DNA from: Heminiphilus faecis
GTDB taxonomy: Bacteria; Bacteroidota; Bacteroidia; Bacteroidales; Muribaculaceae
Length of the DNA stretch: 64,000 bases
Assembly (NCBI RefSeq): GCF_008728965.1
Contig: NZ_VSMC01000012.1
Coordinates: 27,298 to 91,297, forward strand
Reading direction: 5' to 3'
How positions within the stretch are numbered: the first letter of the stretch is position 1; every line of letters starts with the position of its first letter. Shown piece by piece: positions 53,839-63,932 of this stretch. A program made the position numbers and the translations under genes. The notes beneath the pieces were generated by a model, which was given only the letters and a program-made list of their open reading frames with translations, searched no databases and was not told the DNA's origin.

Positions 53839-55878
53839 ATGTACAATATCGCCGATCTCAATGCGATGGATGAGATACGACTCAAAAGCATCGCTGAATC
53901 AATGGGTATTAAAAAGGTCGACGCTTTGCAGCAAGAAGACTTGGTGTATAAGATACTCGACCAGCAGGCAATAGATCTTGCCGCCGCTTCTACAGTAGAA
54001 AAAAAACGCCGCGTTCCTAAAGAACCGAAACAAAACAACAATAAGGCTTCGGAAAAGACAGAGCCTAAGAAAAAGAAACAACGGCAGGCTGCCTCCGAAG
54101 CAACTGCGCCGGAAGCAAATGCCGCGACAGACACATCTGAAGTACAGGCCGAGGGAAAAGATAGTACGGCAGAGATGCCGGAAGCACCGCGACGCCGGCG
54201 CGGACGCCCTTCAAAAGAACAAAAAGCAGCGGAAGCCGCACTTGCGGTCAATGAAAATATGGCTGAATTGCCCGTGCCAGTAGAGGAAACGGTTGTTTCG
54301 CAACCTGATAACGCATTGGCGCAACCGGTTCATGATGACGATGACCATCGCGACGCGCTTACTCTTATATCGCCGCTGCCGACAGTTGAGGATACTTCCG
54401 CTGTCGAAAATCCGACGGCAGAAAAACAGGATGTTGCGGTGGATGAGTCTAAGACGGAGGACGCTGCGGAAGCAGTTGTTGACAAGCCTCGTCGCGATTT
54501 CCGTCCGGGCAGTAACAAAGATGCCACATTCGGATCTTTTTTCCGTAGCGACAAGAAGTTTGTGCCGCGTAGTCAGCGGGAAAAAGAGGAGGCTGCAGTC
54601 GCGTCCGCTAAAGTTGTGGCTACAGCTCCTATCATAATAAGAGAACCGGGGCAGGAGACGCCTCCCCAACAACAGGGCAAGAAAAACAAGCGCAACCGCA
54701 ATAACAATAATAATGCCGTACAGCAGCCGCAGCCCGAACCGGCCATGCCTCAATACAATTTTGACGGACTTATTTCGGCTTCGGGTGTTCTTGAAGTGAT
54801 GCCTGACGGATACGGCTTTCTGCGCTCAAGCGACTATAATTATCTGTCATCGCCCGATGACGTGTACGTGACGCAAGCCCAGATAAAACTCCACGGCCTT
54901 AAGACCGGTGATGTGGTCGAGGGCTACATACGTCCGCCGAAAGAGGGTGAAAAATACTTTCCGTTAAGCGATGTCAAGCTCGTCAACGGACGTTCGCCTG
55001 AGTTTATCCGCGACCGTGTGCCTTTCGAGCACCTCACGCCATTGTTCCCCGACGAGAAGTTTGACCTTACAGGCGGCCGTACCTGCAATCTGTCCACGCG
55101 AGTCGTTGACATGTTTTCACCGATAGGTAAGGGACAGCGCGGTCTTATCGTGGCGCCCCCCAAAACCGGTAAGACTATACTTCTTAAGGATATCGCCAAT
55201 GCCATTGCCGAAAATCATCCGGATACATATATAATAATACTGCTTATTGACGAACGTCCCGAGGAGGTGACCGACATGAGCCGCAGTGTAAACGCCGAGG
55301 TGATAGCGTCGACATTTGACGAGCCAGCCGACCGCCATGTAAAGATTGCCGGCATCGTGCTTGAGAAGGCTAAGCGCATGGTAGAGTGCGGTCATGATGT
55401 GGTCATACTTCTTGACTCCATAACACGACTTGCGAGAGCATACAATACGGTATCGCCTGCATCCGGCAAGATTCTGTCGGGAGGTGTTGACGCCAATGCC
55501 CTTCAGAAGCCCAAACGCTTCTTCGGTGCCGCGCGCAATATAGAAAACGGCGGTTCACTGACCATAATAGCCACAGCTCTTACCGAGACCAGCTCCAAGA
55601 TGGATGAGGTTATCTTCGAGGAGTTCAAGGGCACGGGCAATATGGAACTTCAGCTTGACCGCAAACTATCGAACAAGCGTATATTCCCTGCTGTAGACAT
55701 AGTGGCTTCGAGCACACGCCGCGACGATCTGCTGTTACGTCCGGAGACTCTGCAGCGTATGTGGATACTGCGCCGTTATCTAAGCGACCGTACATCAATA
55801 GAGGCTATGGAGTTCATGCGTGACCAGATGGAGAAGACCCGCGACAACGATGAACTTCTGCGGTCAATGAACGCTTAA
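53839..55878 (+). CDS. rho: transcription termination factor Rho with long disordered insert
   Basis: 679 residues from ATG 53839; the GTG at 53797 would add 14 unlikely residues. Order: Rho N-terminal helix domain (1-45, [20 protein letters not shown]); a low-complexity, Lys/Glu/Ala/Pro/Gln/Asn-rich insert (about 46-305); RNA-binding cold-shock-like domain (about 308-390, [20 protein letters not shown]); and the ATPase with Walker A APPKTGKT (about 440), [10 protein letters not shown] and the Q/R-loop region [21 protein letters not shown]. coli Rho is 419 residues; the excess is the insert. In Bacteroides thetaiotaomicron such an insert is reported to drive condensate formation. Preceded by a ~170-nt leader that might carry autoregulation. 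Confidence 0.96.
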   Translation: MYNIADLNAMDEIRLKSIAESMGIKKVDALQQEDLVYKILDQQAIDLAAASTVEKKRRVPKEPKQNNNKASEKTEPKKKKQRQAASEATAPEANAATDTSEVQAEGKDSTAEMPEAPRRRRGRPSKEQKAAEAALAVNENMAELPVPVEETVVSQPDNALAQPVHDDDDHRDALTLISPLPTVEDTSAVENPTAEKQDVAVDESKTEDAAEAVVDKPRRDFRPGSNKDATFGSFFRSDKKFVPRSQREKEEAAVASAKVVATAPIIIREPGQETPPQQQGKKNKRNRNNNNNAVQQPQPEPAMPQYNFDGLISASGVLEVMPDGYGFLRSSDYNYLSSPDDVYVTQAQIKLHGLKTGDVVEGYIRPPKEGEKYFPLSDVKLVNGRSPEFIRDRVPFEHLTPLFPDEKFDLTGGRTCNLSTRVVDMFSPIGKGQRGLIVAPPKTGKTILLKDIANAIAENHPDTYIIILLIDERPEEVTDMSRSVNAEVIASTFDEPADRHVKIAGIVLEKAKRMVECGHDVVILLDSITRLARAYNTVSPASGKILSGGVDANALQKPKRFFGAARNIENGGSLTIIATALTETSSKMDEVIFEEFKGTGNMELQLDRKLSNKRIFPAVDIVASSTRRDDLLLRPETLQRMWILRRYLSDRTSIEAMEFMRDQMEKTRDNDELLRSMNA

Positions 55879-55916
55879 CTTGCAGTGGTTTTGCAGTAAT
55901 ACCAACTGTCACATCG

Positions 55917-58262
55917 ATGAGGTCGGAAAGGTATATGCTTATCAGGTGGACTGCCGCCGTGATTGTGGCCGCATTGTCATGGGCATGCAGCTCCACAAAA
56001 CATGTACCTGACGGAAATTATCTTGTCGATGATGTAAGAATCAATGTAACCGACAATCCTGACATAAGGTCGGATGAATTGATAAACTACCTTCGCCAAG
56101 TGCCTAACCACAAGGTGCTTGGCTTCCTTAAACTGCAACTGGCCACTTACAACATGTCGGGCAGCGACTCTACGAAGTGGTTCAACAAGTGGACGCGTAA
56201 ACTCGGTCAGGCTCCGGTGATATATGACCGTCAGCTTACTGATGCGTCGGCGTTCCAGCTGCGTCAGGCTCTTGTCAACCGCGGATACATGGATGTCGGG
56301 GTTGACGTCGATACTGTAGTAAAGCATGACGGCAAGAAAGTGGATGTCATATATAACATAACTACCGGACGTCCACATATAATATTAACTCTCGATTACA
56401 ACATACCCGACAAGTCAATAGATTCGCTTTTGCGACGGTCGCCGTCGGTACTTCAGGTACAGCCGGGCGACATGCTTGACCGTACGCGTCTTGATGAAGA
56501 GCGCATACGCATCACTGAACTCCTGCGCAATAACGGATATTATACGTTTAACAAGGAGTACATAACGTATTCGGCCGATACAGCGGCCGGCTCGCGCGAT
56601 GTCAATCTTACGCTGAATCTGCGACCGCCTCATGTCAGGGCCGGTGCCGATACTTTGCGGGTGCATAAAGTCTATTATATACGCGATGTCATATTTGTAA
56701 CCGATTATAACGCGGAAGACAGTTACGGTTCCTATGATTTTGCCGGACAGGATACAGTCCGTTATAAAGATATTGAGGTCCTGTATGGCAAGGACCGTTA
56801 TCTGCGTCCGGGTGTGCTTTATGACGCGTGCTACATGCGTCCCGGGCGCCGATACAGGGCTGTTGATGTCGACCGCACGTATGAGGCTCTGGGCCGACTT
56901 GGCATACTGCGCTATGTTAATATCGACATGCGTAGCGCTGACGGTCCTGAAGGTAAGGATTGGCTCGATGTTTATGTGCTGCTGACCCGTGGAAAAAAAC
57001 AAGGTGTGTCGGTTGAACTCGAAGGCACCAACTTGGAGGGAGATCTCGGCTTTGGAGTGGGGCTTACTTATCAACATCGCGATCTGGCCAAAGGATCGGA
57101 GCTTCTCACGGTCAAGCTCCGCTCGAGTTATGAAAGTATATCAGGCGATTTCAGCGGATTGATCAACAATCGTTATATGGAGCATTCCGGAGAGGCTGGC
57201 ATAACCTTTCCGCGATTCATGGCGCCATTTCTGTCATCAGGCTTCAAGCGCCGTGTCAAGGCCGATACTGAATTCAGTGTGTCGTTCAACTATCAGGAAC
57301 GTCCGGAGTATACGCGTATCATAGCCGGAGCCGGATGGAAATACCGCTGGGCCGACAGGCTCAATACGCGCCGTCATCGTTTTGACATGGTTGATGTAAA
57401 CTATGTGTATCTGCCTAAAAGCACGCTTGATTTTCTCAATCAGATAGCGCCGAGCAATCCTCTGCTACGCTACAGTTACGAAGATCATTTTATAATGCGT
57501 ATGGGGTATGGCTATTATTTTACCAACAAGCGGGTTGTCTCGACCGCTACGGCCAAGCGTTATGTGCTCCAGCCTTCGGTCTATACGATAAGAACCAATA
57601 TCGAGACTGCCGGCAATCTTCTTTATGCCATATCATCACTTACAGGTCAGAACCGTCATGACGGAGCCTATAAGATATTCGGTATACAATACGCACAGTA
57701 TGTCAAGGGTGAAGCAGACTTTTCATATACCCGCAACTTTGATTACCGTAACTCGCTTGCCGTTCATGTGGGGCTGGGATTGGGAGTGCCTTACGGCAAC
57801 TCGTCAATGATGCCTTTTGAGAAGCGTTTTTATGCCGGTGGTGCCAACAGCGTAAGAGGGTGGGGTGTCAGAACGCTCGGCCCGGGCAGTTATGACTCCA
57901 AAAATTCGGTTACCGACTTTATAAACCAGTGCGGTGACATAAGACTCGACCTTAGTCTTGAGTACAGAGCCAAGCTGTTCTGGGTAGTAGAAGGAGCCTT
58001 GTTTGTCGATGCGGGTAATATATGGACTATTCATAATTATGAAAACCAGCCGGGCGGAATGTTTAAATTCAATAAATTTTATCGTCAGATAGCTGCCGCA
58101 TACGGAGCCGGCATAAGGTTGGACTTCACATATTTTCTGCTAAGACTCGATCTCGGTATGAAAGCATATAATCCGGCTGAAAATCAGGAGCGCTGGCCTA
58201 TTGTGAAGCCTCGATGGGGACGCGACGCTACGCTGCACTTTTCGGTAGGTTATCCATTTTAA
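55917..58262 (+). CDS. tamL: BamA/TamA-family outer membrane lipoprotein (TamL-like)
   Basis: 781 residues. Unlike E. coli TamA it has a lipobox, LSWAC (Cys24). The periplasmic part (about 30-400) contains POTRA-like units such as TDASAFQLRQALVNRGYMDV and DRTRLDEERIRITELLRNNG. The C-terminal 16-strand barrel has the family signature GGANSVRGWGVRTLGPGSY (the VRG[FW] loop) and ends in HFSVGYPF with a terminal Phe. It helps insert or assemble outer-membrane proteins. The TamB partner is not adjacent. The second start, ATG 55935, is also possible. Confidence 0.9.
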   Translation: MRSERYMLIRWTAAVIVAALSWACSSTKHVPDGNYLVDDVRINVTDNPDIRSDELINYLRQVPNHKVLGFLKLQLATYNMSGSDSTKWFNKWTRKLGQAPVIYDRQLTDASAFQLRQALVNRGYMDVGVDVDTVVKHDGKKVDVIYNITTGRPHIILTLDYNIPDKSIDSLLRRSPSVLQVQPGDMLDRTRLDEERIRITELLRNNGYYTFNKEYITYSADTAAGSRDVNLTLNLRPPHVRAGADTLRVHKVYYIRDVIFVTDYNAEDSYGSYDFAGQDTVRYKDIEVLYGKDRYLRPGVLYDACYMRPGRRYRAVDVDRTYEALGRLGILRYVNIDMRSADGPEGKDWLDVYVLLTRGKKQGVSVELEGTNLEGDLGFGVGLTYQHRDLAKGSELLTVKLRSSYESISGDFSGLINNRYMEHSGEAGITFPRFMAPFLSSGFKRRVKADTEFSVSFNYQERPEYTRIIAGAGWKYRWADRLNTRRHRFDMVDVNYVYLPKSTLDFLNQIAPSNPLLRYSYEDHFIMRMGYGYYFTNKRVVSTATAKRYVLQPSVYTIRTNIETAGNLLYAISSLTGQNRHDGAYKIFGIQYAQYVKGEADFSYTRNFDYRNSLAVHVGLGLGVPYGNSSMMPFEKRFYAGGANSVRGWGVRTLGPGSYDSKNSVTDFINQCGDIRLDLSLEYRAKLFWVVEGALFVDAGNIWTIHNYENQPGGMFKFNKFYRQIAAAYGAGIRLDFTYFLLRLDLGMKAYNPAENQERWPIVKPRWGRDATLHFSVGYPF

Positions 58263-58279
58263 TCAAAATAGTAGTATGT

Positions 58280-58936
58280 ATGAAACGACTTGTAATATTT
58301 GACCTTGACGGTACACTGCTCAATACAATAGATGACCTCGGAGCCGCAACAAATCATGCTCTTGAGAAAGCCGGATTCTCCTCTCATCCGCTTGCCGCTT
58401 ATCCTGCTATGGTAGGAAACGGGGTGAAGAAGCTGCTCGAACGCGCGCTTCCGTCAGGTATGGACACCGATGAGGAGGTGGAGCGTCTGCGTGTCTTTTT
58501 CCGCGAGTATTACGACGAGCATTGTGCCGATCATACCAAGCCATATCCGGGTATACCCCAATTGCTCGATACACTTCAGGCGATGGGTGTGAAGCTTGCG
58601 GTGGCATCCAACAAGTACCGCGATGCTGTAAGGGCGCTTATAGACCGCTTTTTCCCGTCCATAGAGTGGGTGGCAGTCGAGGGACAGAAAGAGGGAGTGC
58701 CTGTCAAACCCGATCCGTCGATAGTTTTTGATATACTGTCGCAGTCGCCTACGCCTAAAGCCGAAGTGCTGTATGTCGGCGACTCCGGCGTGGATATGGA
58801 GACGGCCCGCAGGGCCTGCGTCGACTCGGTGGGAGTCACTTGGGGTTTCCGTCCTATGACTGAACTGAAGGCATACCATGCCGACCATATAATAAACACA
58901 CCGGAGGCTATCCTCGACATAGTGTCGGCACAATGA
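58280..58936 (+). CDS. gph: HAD-family phosphatase, phosphoglycolate phosphatase-like
   Basis: 218 residues from ATG 58280; the longer frame from 58214 overlaps tamL. HAD motif I DLDGTL (nucleophile Asp near residue 7), cap-domain helices, motif II VASNK, motif III Lys in GVPVKPDP, motif IV YVGDSGVDMETARRA. It is of the 2-phosphoglycolate phosphatase group, though the true substrate may differ. 17 bp after tamL. Confidence 0.87.
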   Translation: MKRLVIFDLDGTLLNTIDDLGAATNHALEKAGFSSHPLAAYPAMVGNGVKKLLERALPSGMDTDEEVERLRVFFREYYDEHCADHTKPYPGIPQLLDTLQAMGVKLAVASNKYRDAVRALIDRFFPSIEWVAVEGQKEGVPVKPDPSIVFDILSQSPTPKAEVLYVGDSGVDMETARRACVDSVGVTWGFRPMTELKAYHADHIINTPEAILDIVSAQ

Positions 58937-58945
58937 TATGCCGCT

Positions 58946-59338
58946 TTAGCGGCGGTTCTTGTCCGGGTTATTGTGAGTCCGGTATTCCTGACGGTGTGTC
59001 ATGACATGTTTCATATTTGTGAGCGCCCATTCGGTCAACTGGCGGATCAGCGGAAGAAGCGATTGACCGATTTCAGTAAGCCGGTATTCGACTTTTGGTG
59101 GTACTTCCGCATATACCTTGCGGTCTATCAGGCCGTCGGCTTCAAGGGTGCGGAGTGTAGATGACAGTACCCTTGACGATACATCGGGCATCAGTCTGCT
59201 GAGTTCATTGAAGCGGACTATTCCTTGTTCTCCGATAATAAGCAAGGTCAGAAACGCCCATTTGTTTCCGAAACGGGCAATCACGTTTCTTACGGGGCAC
59301 ATTTCGATTATAGAGCCTGTCTCTTCTTTTTTTCTCAT
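58946..59338 (-). CDS. HxlR-family winged-helix regulator
   Basis: 130 residues. Typical HxlR core: CPVRNVIARFGNKWAFLTLL (about 14-33), RFNELSRLMPDVSSRVLSST (recognition helix), and the beta-wing KVEYRLTEIG. No effector domain. The conserved Cys14 at the start of the domain is the redox- or aldehyde-sensing position in some relatives. It is transcribed divergently from the cupin at 59668, which may be its target (inference). It converges with the HAD gene, 9 bp apart. Confidence 0.92.
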   Translation of the reverse strand: MRKKEETGSIIEMCPVRNVIARFGNKWAFLTLLIIGEQGIVRFNELSRLMPDVSSRVLSSTLRTLEADGLIDRKVYAEVPPKVEYRLTEIGQSLLPLIRQLTEWALTNMKHVMTHRQEYRTHNNPDKNRR

Positions 59339-59608
59339 AGTAAGGTCGCTTACTTTTAATTACAAAGTTAGTCATAATATCTGATACATCTTTTATCCCT
59401 TGAATGACAATGAATGAATATGACCTGATCAGCGCGCATTAGGGGTTATATTCAGTTTCAGGAAAGTGGTTACTAAACGAGTTAATATCGAGGCGGGCAC
59501 AAAGAACTCTGCGGTATATCCGAAATTTTGCGTGAGACTTAATTTTTTTTCTTTCTGATAATCAGTAAAACCGATAAAAAGGTTACTATGTGAGGCGCGT
59601 GTAACTTC

Positions 59609-59639
59609 TTGACAAGCTGATGACAAGGTTGTAATTTTG
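59609..59639 (+). promoter_or_regulatory. promoter of the cupin gene
   Basis: TTG (59609-59611), 20 nt, TAATTTTG (59632-59639). The 59339-59667 gap holds this promoter and no gene. Confidence 0.6.
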
Positions 59640-59667
59640 CAGTGTATAAACAAAAACGCATAATGAT

Positions 59668-60117
59668 ATGAAACAGATTCAAACAATCGGGACGGGCGCT
59701 AATTTCGGTGCCGTAAATTTCGGAAAACTATCCGACATGAATGACTACGTTCTCAATCTTGGACCGGAAATACGGATTTCCGGCAAGGTGTTCGGAGGCG
59801 AAGCAGTAGGAGCGACAGGCGGAGAGTTTTCATTTCAGGTTTTTGCCCCGGGTCATGAAACAGGATTTCTACATACTCACAAGATTCATGAAGAGTTGTA
59901 TTTTTTTCTCAACGGCAGAGGAGAATTTCAAGTTGACGGAGATATATTCCCTGTAGAAGAAGGTTCGGTGGTACGTGTTGCTCCCGACGGACTGCGGAGT
60001 GTGCGCAATAACGGTACAGAACCCCTTGTGATGCTGTGTGTACAGTATCGCGGCAATACATTCGGCTCCGAAGACGCAACTGACGGCAACATTCTCAACG
60101 AACCGGTAAAATGGTGA
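59668..60117 (+). CDS. cupin-domain protein
   Basis: 149 residues, single cupin fold. First motif: His69-x-His71-x4-Glu76-x6-Gly83 (HTHKIHEELYFFLNGRG), metal-binding. In the second motif (GSVVRVAPDGLRSVRN) the usual His is Arg110, so only three of four metal ligands remain. No signal peptide, so it is cytoplasmic. It may bind a metal or a small ligand, or act on small oxidised metabolites. Divergent HxlR gene upstream; own promoter and terminator. Confidence 0.85.
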   Translation: MKQIQTIGTGANFGAVNFGKLSDMNDYVLNLGPEIRISGKVFGGEAVGATGGEFSFQVFAPGHETGFLHTHKIHEELYFFLNGRGEFQVDGDIFPVEEGSVVRVAPDGLRSVRNNGTEPLVMLCVQYRGNTFGSEDATDGNILNEPVKW

Positions 60118-60216
60118 AAGTATAGAAGAGGAGTTATTCATAATGCGCTTGCCGATGACCGGTAATGTGTAGTTGCCGGTACTGCTAAGAAGCGTTTTGA
60201 ATTTGAAAATATGTCA

Positions 60217-60254
60217 CGGTCAGAAACTTATCTTGTCGGTAAAGCTTCTGACCG
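60217..60254 (+). terminator. probable terminator of the cupin gene
   Basis: CGGTCAGAA.CTT / AAG.TTCTGACCG stem (one mismatch) with a 12-nt loop, followed by GCTATTTTATT. Nothing else is recognised in 60118-60488 except a -7 box TAACTTTG at 60455-60462 before the next gene. Confidence 0.55.
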
Positions 60255-60488
60255 GCTATTTTATTATCTGCCGTGTCGGATTACGTAAAGAAACAATGAA
60301 GTGCTGCCTGCCGGAAATAATGACTTTGAGCATTTAATAGTATAATATGGACATATACGATATTGATATGTGTTGTACGTAATGTTATGGACTCTACGTT
60401 GACGGTGACGATAATAATACGTTGAAATTGCTGCGCCGTCTCGTAAAAAAGTCGTAACTTTGCAAATCAAAAAAATAAAGAGGTAAAT

Positions 60489-62168
60489 ATGGATTGGATT
60501 CAGCAGCTCCTGTCTCCCGGTAATACAGCGCTTGCAAGCACTATAGTGCTTTATTCGTTTGTTATTGCGGTGGGAGTCTTTTTAGGCAAGCTAAAGATTG
60601 GCGGCGTATCGCTTGGTGTCACTTTTGTGTTGTTTGTCGGTCTCGTAATGGGGCATTTCGGCTATAAGGTAAACTCCGAGGTGCTTCATTTTATCAGGGA
60701 GTTCGGCCTTATATTGTTTATATTCTCGATCGGTCTTCAGGTCGGTCCCGGATTTTTCTCCTCGTTCAAAAAAGGAGGAATGTTGCTTAACGGACTTGCC
60801 GTACTTATCATAATGCTTAATGTGGCCATAGTGCTCGGCATATTTTTTATTGACGGAAACACGTCTATTACCGCTCTTGTGGGTGTGATGTCGGGAGCCG
60901 TCACCAATACTCCGGGCCTCGGTGCCGCACAGCAGGCTATACTTCAGGTCAATCCCGACGCATACACTATGTCAGAAGAGATGGCTATGGGCTATGCAGC
61001 CGCTTATCCGTTGGGCGTTATCGGTATTATCCTGTCGATGTTTATTATCAGGGCTATATTCCGTGTTAAAATGGACAAGGAGATAAAGCTGGTCGAGGAG
61101 GACAACGACAACAGCCAGCTTAAACCTCATATAGTAACGTTTGAAGTGACCAATCCTCTGATCGAGGGTAAAAATCTGGTACAACTTCATGATATAATAT
61201 CGTGCAACTTTGTCATATCGCGTCTGAAAGATCAGGAAGGCAATGTTATAATTCCCAATTCACAGACCGTCATCCATCTTAACGACAAATTATATATAGT
61301 CATGTCGGCGCAGGATGAGGAGCGCTTCAAGGCCGTTATCGGTCCTGAAATAGATATGGACTGGGAAGCCACTCCGAGTCCGGTGATATCGCGCCGTATA
61401 GTCATAACCAAGAGCGAGTATAACGGGGTGCCCGTAGGGGCTTTGCGCCTGCGTATGGGCTACCATCTAAACGCCACGCGTGTCAATCGTGCGGGTGTTG
61501 ATCTGCTTGCCTCACCCAATCTGCGTCTGCAGGTGGGCGACCGCATGACCGTAGTAGGGCAGGAGGCCGACATAAAACGTCTTGCCGAAAAGCTTGGAAA
61601 CTCGATGAAGCGTCTTAACGAGCCCAATATGATAACGCTGTTTGTCGGTATATTCCTCGGTATTGTAGTAGGTTCCATACCTATCGCTTTCCCCGGAGTC
61701 AGTGTGCCGATGAAGCTGGGTCTGGCCGGCGGGCCGCTTGTGGTGGCTATACTTATAAGCCGCTTCGGTTATAAAATAAAGCTTGTCACTTATACATCAT
61801 CGTCGGCATCGCTGCTTATGAGGGAGATAGGTATATGTCTGTTCCTTGCATCGGTAGGTATAGCGTCGGGTGCCGGCTTTGCGTCGACAGTGTTCAATTA
61901 TACCGGTATGTGGTGGGTTATATGGGGCTTTATCATAACTGTAGTGCCTCTGCTCGTGGTCGGTATTATAGCCCGTGGTATTTATAAGATCAATCTTCTT
62001 ACGATCATGGGTCTTTTTGGCGGCGGCATGACCGATCCTCCGGCACTTGCTTATGCCAACAACAGTACCGGCAATGACGCTCCGGCAGTAGCGTATTCTA
62101 CGGTATATCCGTTGACTATGTTTCTTCGCGTGGTTGCGGCACAGGTGCTTGTGCTCTGCCTTGCATAG
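60489..62168 (+). CDS. AspT/YidE/YbjL-family putative transporter
   Basis: 559 residues. Two membrane halves of five to six helices each (about 15-195 and 380-559) related to each other (GLILFIFSIGLQVGPGFF and GICLFLASVGIASGAGFAST; MSGAVTNTPGLGAAQQA and GLFGGGMTDPPALAYAN). Two TrkA-C (RCK_C) domains lie between them (about 210-290 and 300-375). The family is called YidE/YbjL duplication; AspT itself exchanges aspartate and alanine. The substrate here is unknown. A terminator shared with trxA follows. Confidence 0.9.
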   Translation: MDWIQQLLSPGNTALASTIVLYSFVIAVGVFLGKLKIGGVSLGVTFVLFVGLVMGHFGYKVNSEVLHFIREFGLILFIFSIGLQVGPGFFSSFKKGGMLLNGLAVLIIMLNVAIVLGIFFIDGNTSITALVGVMSGAVTNTPGLGAAQQAILQVNPDAYTMSEEMAMGYAAAYPLGVIGIILSMFIIRAIFRVKMDKEIKLVEEDNDNSQLKPHIVTFEVTNPLIEGKNLVQLHDIISCNFVISRLKDQEGNVIIPNSQTVIHLNDKLYIVMSAQDEERFKAVIGPEIDMDWEATPSPVISRRIVITKSEYNGVPVGALRLRMGYHLNATRVNRAGVDLLASPNLRLQVGDRMTVVGQEADIKRLAEKLGNSMKRLNEPNMITLFVGIFLGIVVGSIPIAFPGVSVPMKLGLAGGPLVVAILISRFGYKIKLVTYTSSSASLLMREIGICLFLASVGIASGAGFASTVFNYTGMWWVIWGFIITVVPLLVVGIIARGIYKINLLTIMGLFGGGMTDPPALAYANNSTGNDAPAVAYSTVYPLTMFLRVVAAQVLVLCLA

Positions 62169-62186
62169 GATAGTAACTTATATGAT

Positions 62187-62232
62187 ATACATAAGAAGGG
62201 AGCAACAGACCTGTTGCTCCCTTCTTATGTAT
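62187..62232. terminator. bidirectional terminator (YidE-like / trxA)
   Basis: Near-perfect 22-bp inverted repeat, ATACATAAGAAGGGAGCAAC.. / ..GTTGCTCCCTTCTTATGTAT, between convergent genes. Confidence 0.85.
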
Positions 62233-62295
62233 AAACAAGTGAATCAAATGAAAATCCTATACCGTCATAAGGCGGTGTGCAGACTTGAAAATCGG

Positions 62296-62592
62296 TTATG
62301 CAAATTCTTTTAATTTCTTCTCAAGGTCATCGGCGGTATGGACTCCGGCAGCACGCCATTTTACCTCTCCGTCCTTGAATATGATCAGGGTCGGAACTGA
62401 TTGAACGCGGAATTGAGCCGATAGATCCTGATTCTTATCCACATCTATTTTTACTATGGTTGCACTTTCGTTCACCTTTTCTTTTACCTGTTCAAGTATG
62501 GGGTGCATCATTTTACACGGTCCGCACCAAGTGGCATAGAAATCAACCAAAGTAGGTTTGCTGCTCTTAATAATATCGGTAAATTCGCTCAT
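62296..62592 (-). CDS. trxA: thioredoxin
   Basis: 98 residues, a short single thioredoxin fold. Active site WCGPC (Cys23, Cys26), cis-Pro in VQSVPTLIIF, and the family ending. No signal peptide, so cytoplasmic. It reduces disulfides in, for example, ribonucleotide reductase and peroxidases. Monocistronic, converging with the transporter gene. Confidence 0.97.
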   Translation of the reverse strand: MSEFTDIIKSSKPTLVDFYATWCGPCKMMHPILEQVKEKVNESATIVKIDVDKNQDLSAQFRVQSVPTLIIFKDGEVKWRAAGVHTADDLEKKLKEFA

Positions 62593-62731
62593 ATCTGTAA
62601 AGTTTAAGTTTATTATTATAACGTGCGGTTGTTATTTTAAGTTCGGCATATTAGATTATTTTGCAAATACCTTATGGATTGATGTATGATTTTTCGTAAA
62701 TTTGCATCGCAATCGCAATTAACGTCATTTT

Positions 62732-63616
62732 ATGGCCCGAATAAATTTAAAAGGCATGGGTGTGGCGCTTGTCACTCCCTTTAAGCAAGATAAGTCGATA
62801 GACTTCGACGCTCTTGCCCGCTTGCTCGAATATCAGATAAAAAACGGAGTCGACTATATGGTCGTGCTCGGAACTACAGCCGAGACAGCCACTTTATCTT
62901 CATCTGAAAAAAAACAGGTAAGAGAGTTTATTGTGGAACGTGTCGCCGGCCGCATACCGCTTGTCATAGGCATCGGCGGCAATAACACGATGGCTCTTGT
63001 CGAAGAGCTGAAGACGGCAGACCTGTCACAGTTTCAGGCCGTGCTGTCGGTAGTGCCTTACTACAACAAGCCGTCGCAAGAGGGTATCTATCAGCACTAC
63101 AAGGCTATAGCCACTGCGTCGCCTATACCGGTCATATTATATAATGTACCCGGTCGTACCGGTGTCAATATGACAGCGGAGACAACACTGCGACTTGCCC
63201 GTGAATTTGATAACATAATCGGTGTCAAAGAAGCGTCAGGCAACATATCGCAGATGGACGACATAATCAAAAACAAGTCGGAGGACTTTATGGTCATCTC
63301 CGGCGATGACGGCATAACGTTTCCATTGATCACACTTGGCGCGGTAGGAGTCATATCAGTTATAGGCAATGCTTTTCCCAAGGAATTTTCGCGTATGGTA
63401 AGACTTGCCTTGCAGGGTGACTATGAACGTGCGCTTACTATACACCATCGGTTTACGGAGTTGTTCAGTCTGCTTTTCGTTGACGGCAATCCGGCCGGAG
63501 TAAAGTGTCTTCTTCATGCTATGGGCTTTATCGAAAATGAATTGCGTCTTCCGTTGGTGCCCACCCGCATAACCACTTATGAGAAGATACGTCATGTCCT
63601 TGAGCAGCTTGGATGA
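62732..63616 (+). CDS. dapA: 4-hydroxy-tetrahydrodipicolinate synthase
   Basis: 294 residues, TIM barrel. Thr48-Thr49 (GTTAE), Tyr137 (YNVPGRT), Arg142 and the Schiff-base Lys166 (GVKEASG) are all in place. It condenses pyruvate with aspartate semialdehyde in lysine and diaminopimelate synthesis. Full length. A TAAATTTG -7 lies at 62697-62704; the -33 is unclear. A short inverted repeat (63630-63650, TTACCGGTT / AACCGGTAA) follows the gene. Confidence 0.97.
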   Translation: MARINLKGMGVALVTPFKQDKSIDFDALARLLEYQIKNGVDYMVVLGTTAETATLSSSEKKQVREFIVERVAGRIPLVIGIGGNNTMALVEELKTADLSQFQAVLSVVPYYNKPSQEGIYQHYKAIATASPIPVILYNVPGRTGVNMTAETTLRLAREFDNIIGVKEASGNISQMDDIIKNKSEDFMVISGDDGITFPLITLGAVGVISVIGNAFPKEFSRMVRLALQGDYERALTIHHRFTELFSLLFVDGNPAGVKCLLHAMGFIENELRLPLVPTRITTYEKIRHVLEQLG

Positions 63617-63654
63617 CAAGTGAGACGATTTACCGGTTAAAAACCGGTAAAAGT

Positions 63655-63686
63655 ATTGCCGCAATCAGTATAAAGTGTTAACTTTG
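63655..63686 (+). promoter_or_regulatory. promoter of tRNA-Arg
   Basis: TTG (63655-63657), 21 nt, TAACTTTG (63679-63686); tRNA begins 15 bp downstream. Confidence 0.65.
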
Positions 63687-63700
63687 CACTCCGAAAGGAT

Positions 63701-63774
63701 GGTCCGGTAGCTCAGCTGGATAGAGCAACAGCCTTCTAAGCTGTGGGTCTTGGGTTCGAATCCCAACCGGATCA
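63701..63774 (+). tRNA. tRNA-Arg (anticodon UCU)
   Basis: 74 nt. Acceptor GGTCCGG pairs with CCGGATC, discriminator A; D-arm GCTC..GAGC; anticodon arm with loop CTTCTAA (anticodon TCT); T-arm TTGGG-TTCGAAT-CCCAA. CCA not encoded. Confidence 0.97.
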
Positions 63775-63798
63775 CAAGGAAGTTCGGACTTCCACCGC

Positions 63799-63839
63799 AA
63801 AACGCTGAAAATCACTTGATTTCCAGCGTTTTTTTTTTT
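63799..63839 (+). terminator. terminator after tRNA-Arg
   Basis: AAAACGCTGAAAATCA / TGATTTCCAGCGTTTT stem (small mismatches) followed by about ten T. Confidence 0.85.
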
Positions 63840-63900
63840 CTTTTTGTCCTATCCGGCAGAATACGGCGGTTTTGGCAGGTTGGACATTTGGGGTGATGGA

Positions 63901-63932
63901 TTGCGTGTAAACCATTGATTTAATTATCTTTG
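63901..63932 (+). promoter_or_regulatory. promoter of a gene beyond the window
   Basis: TTG (63901-63903), 21 nt, TATCTTTG (63925-63932). The following frame (ATG 63950) stops after 10 codons; the real gene probably starts beyond 64000. A TTATCTT/AAGATAA palindrome overlaps the -7 box. Confidence 0.4.
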
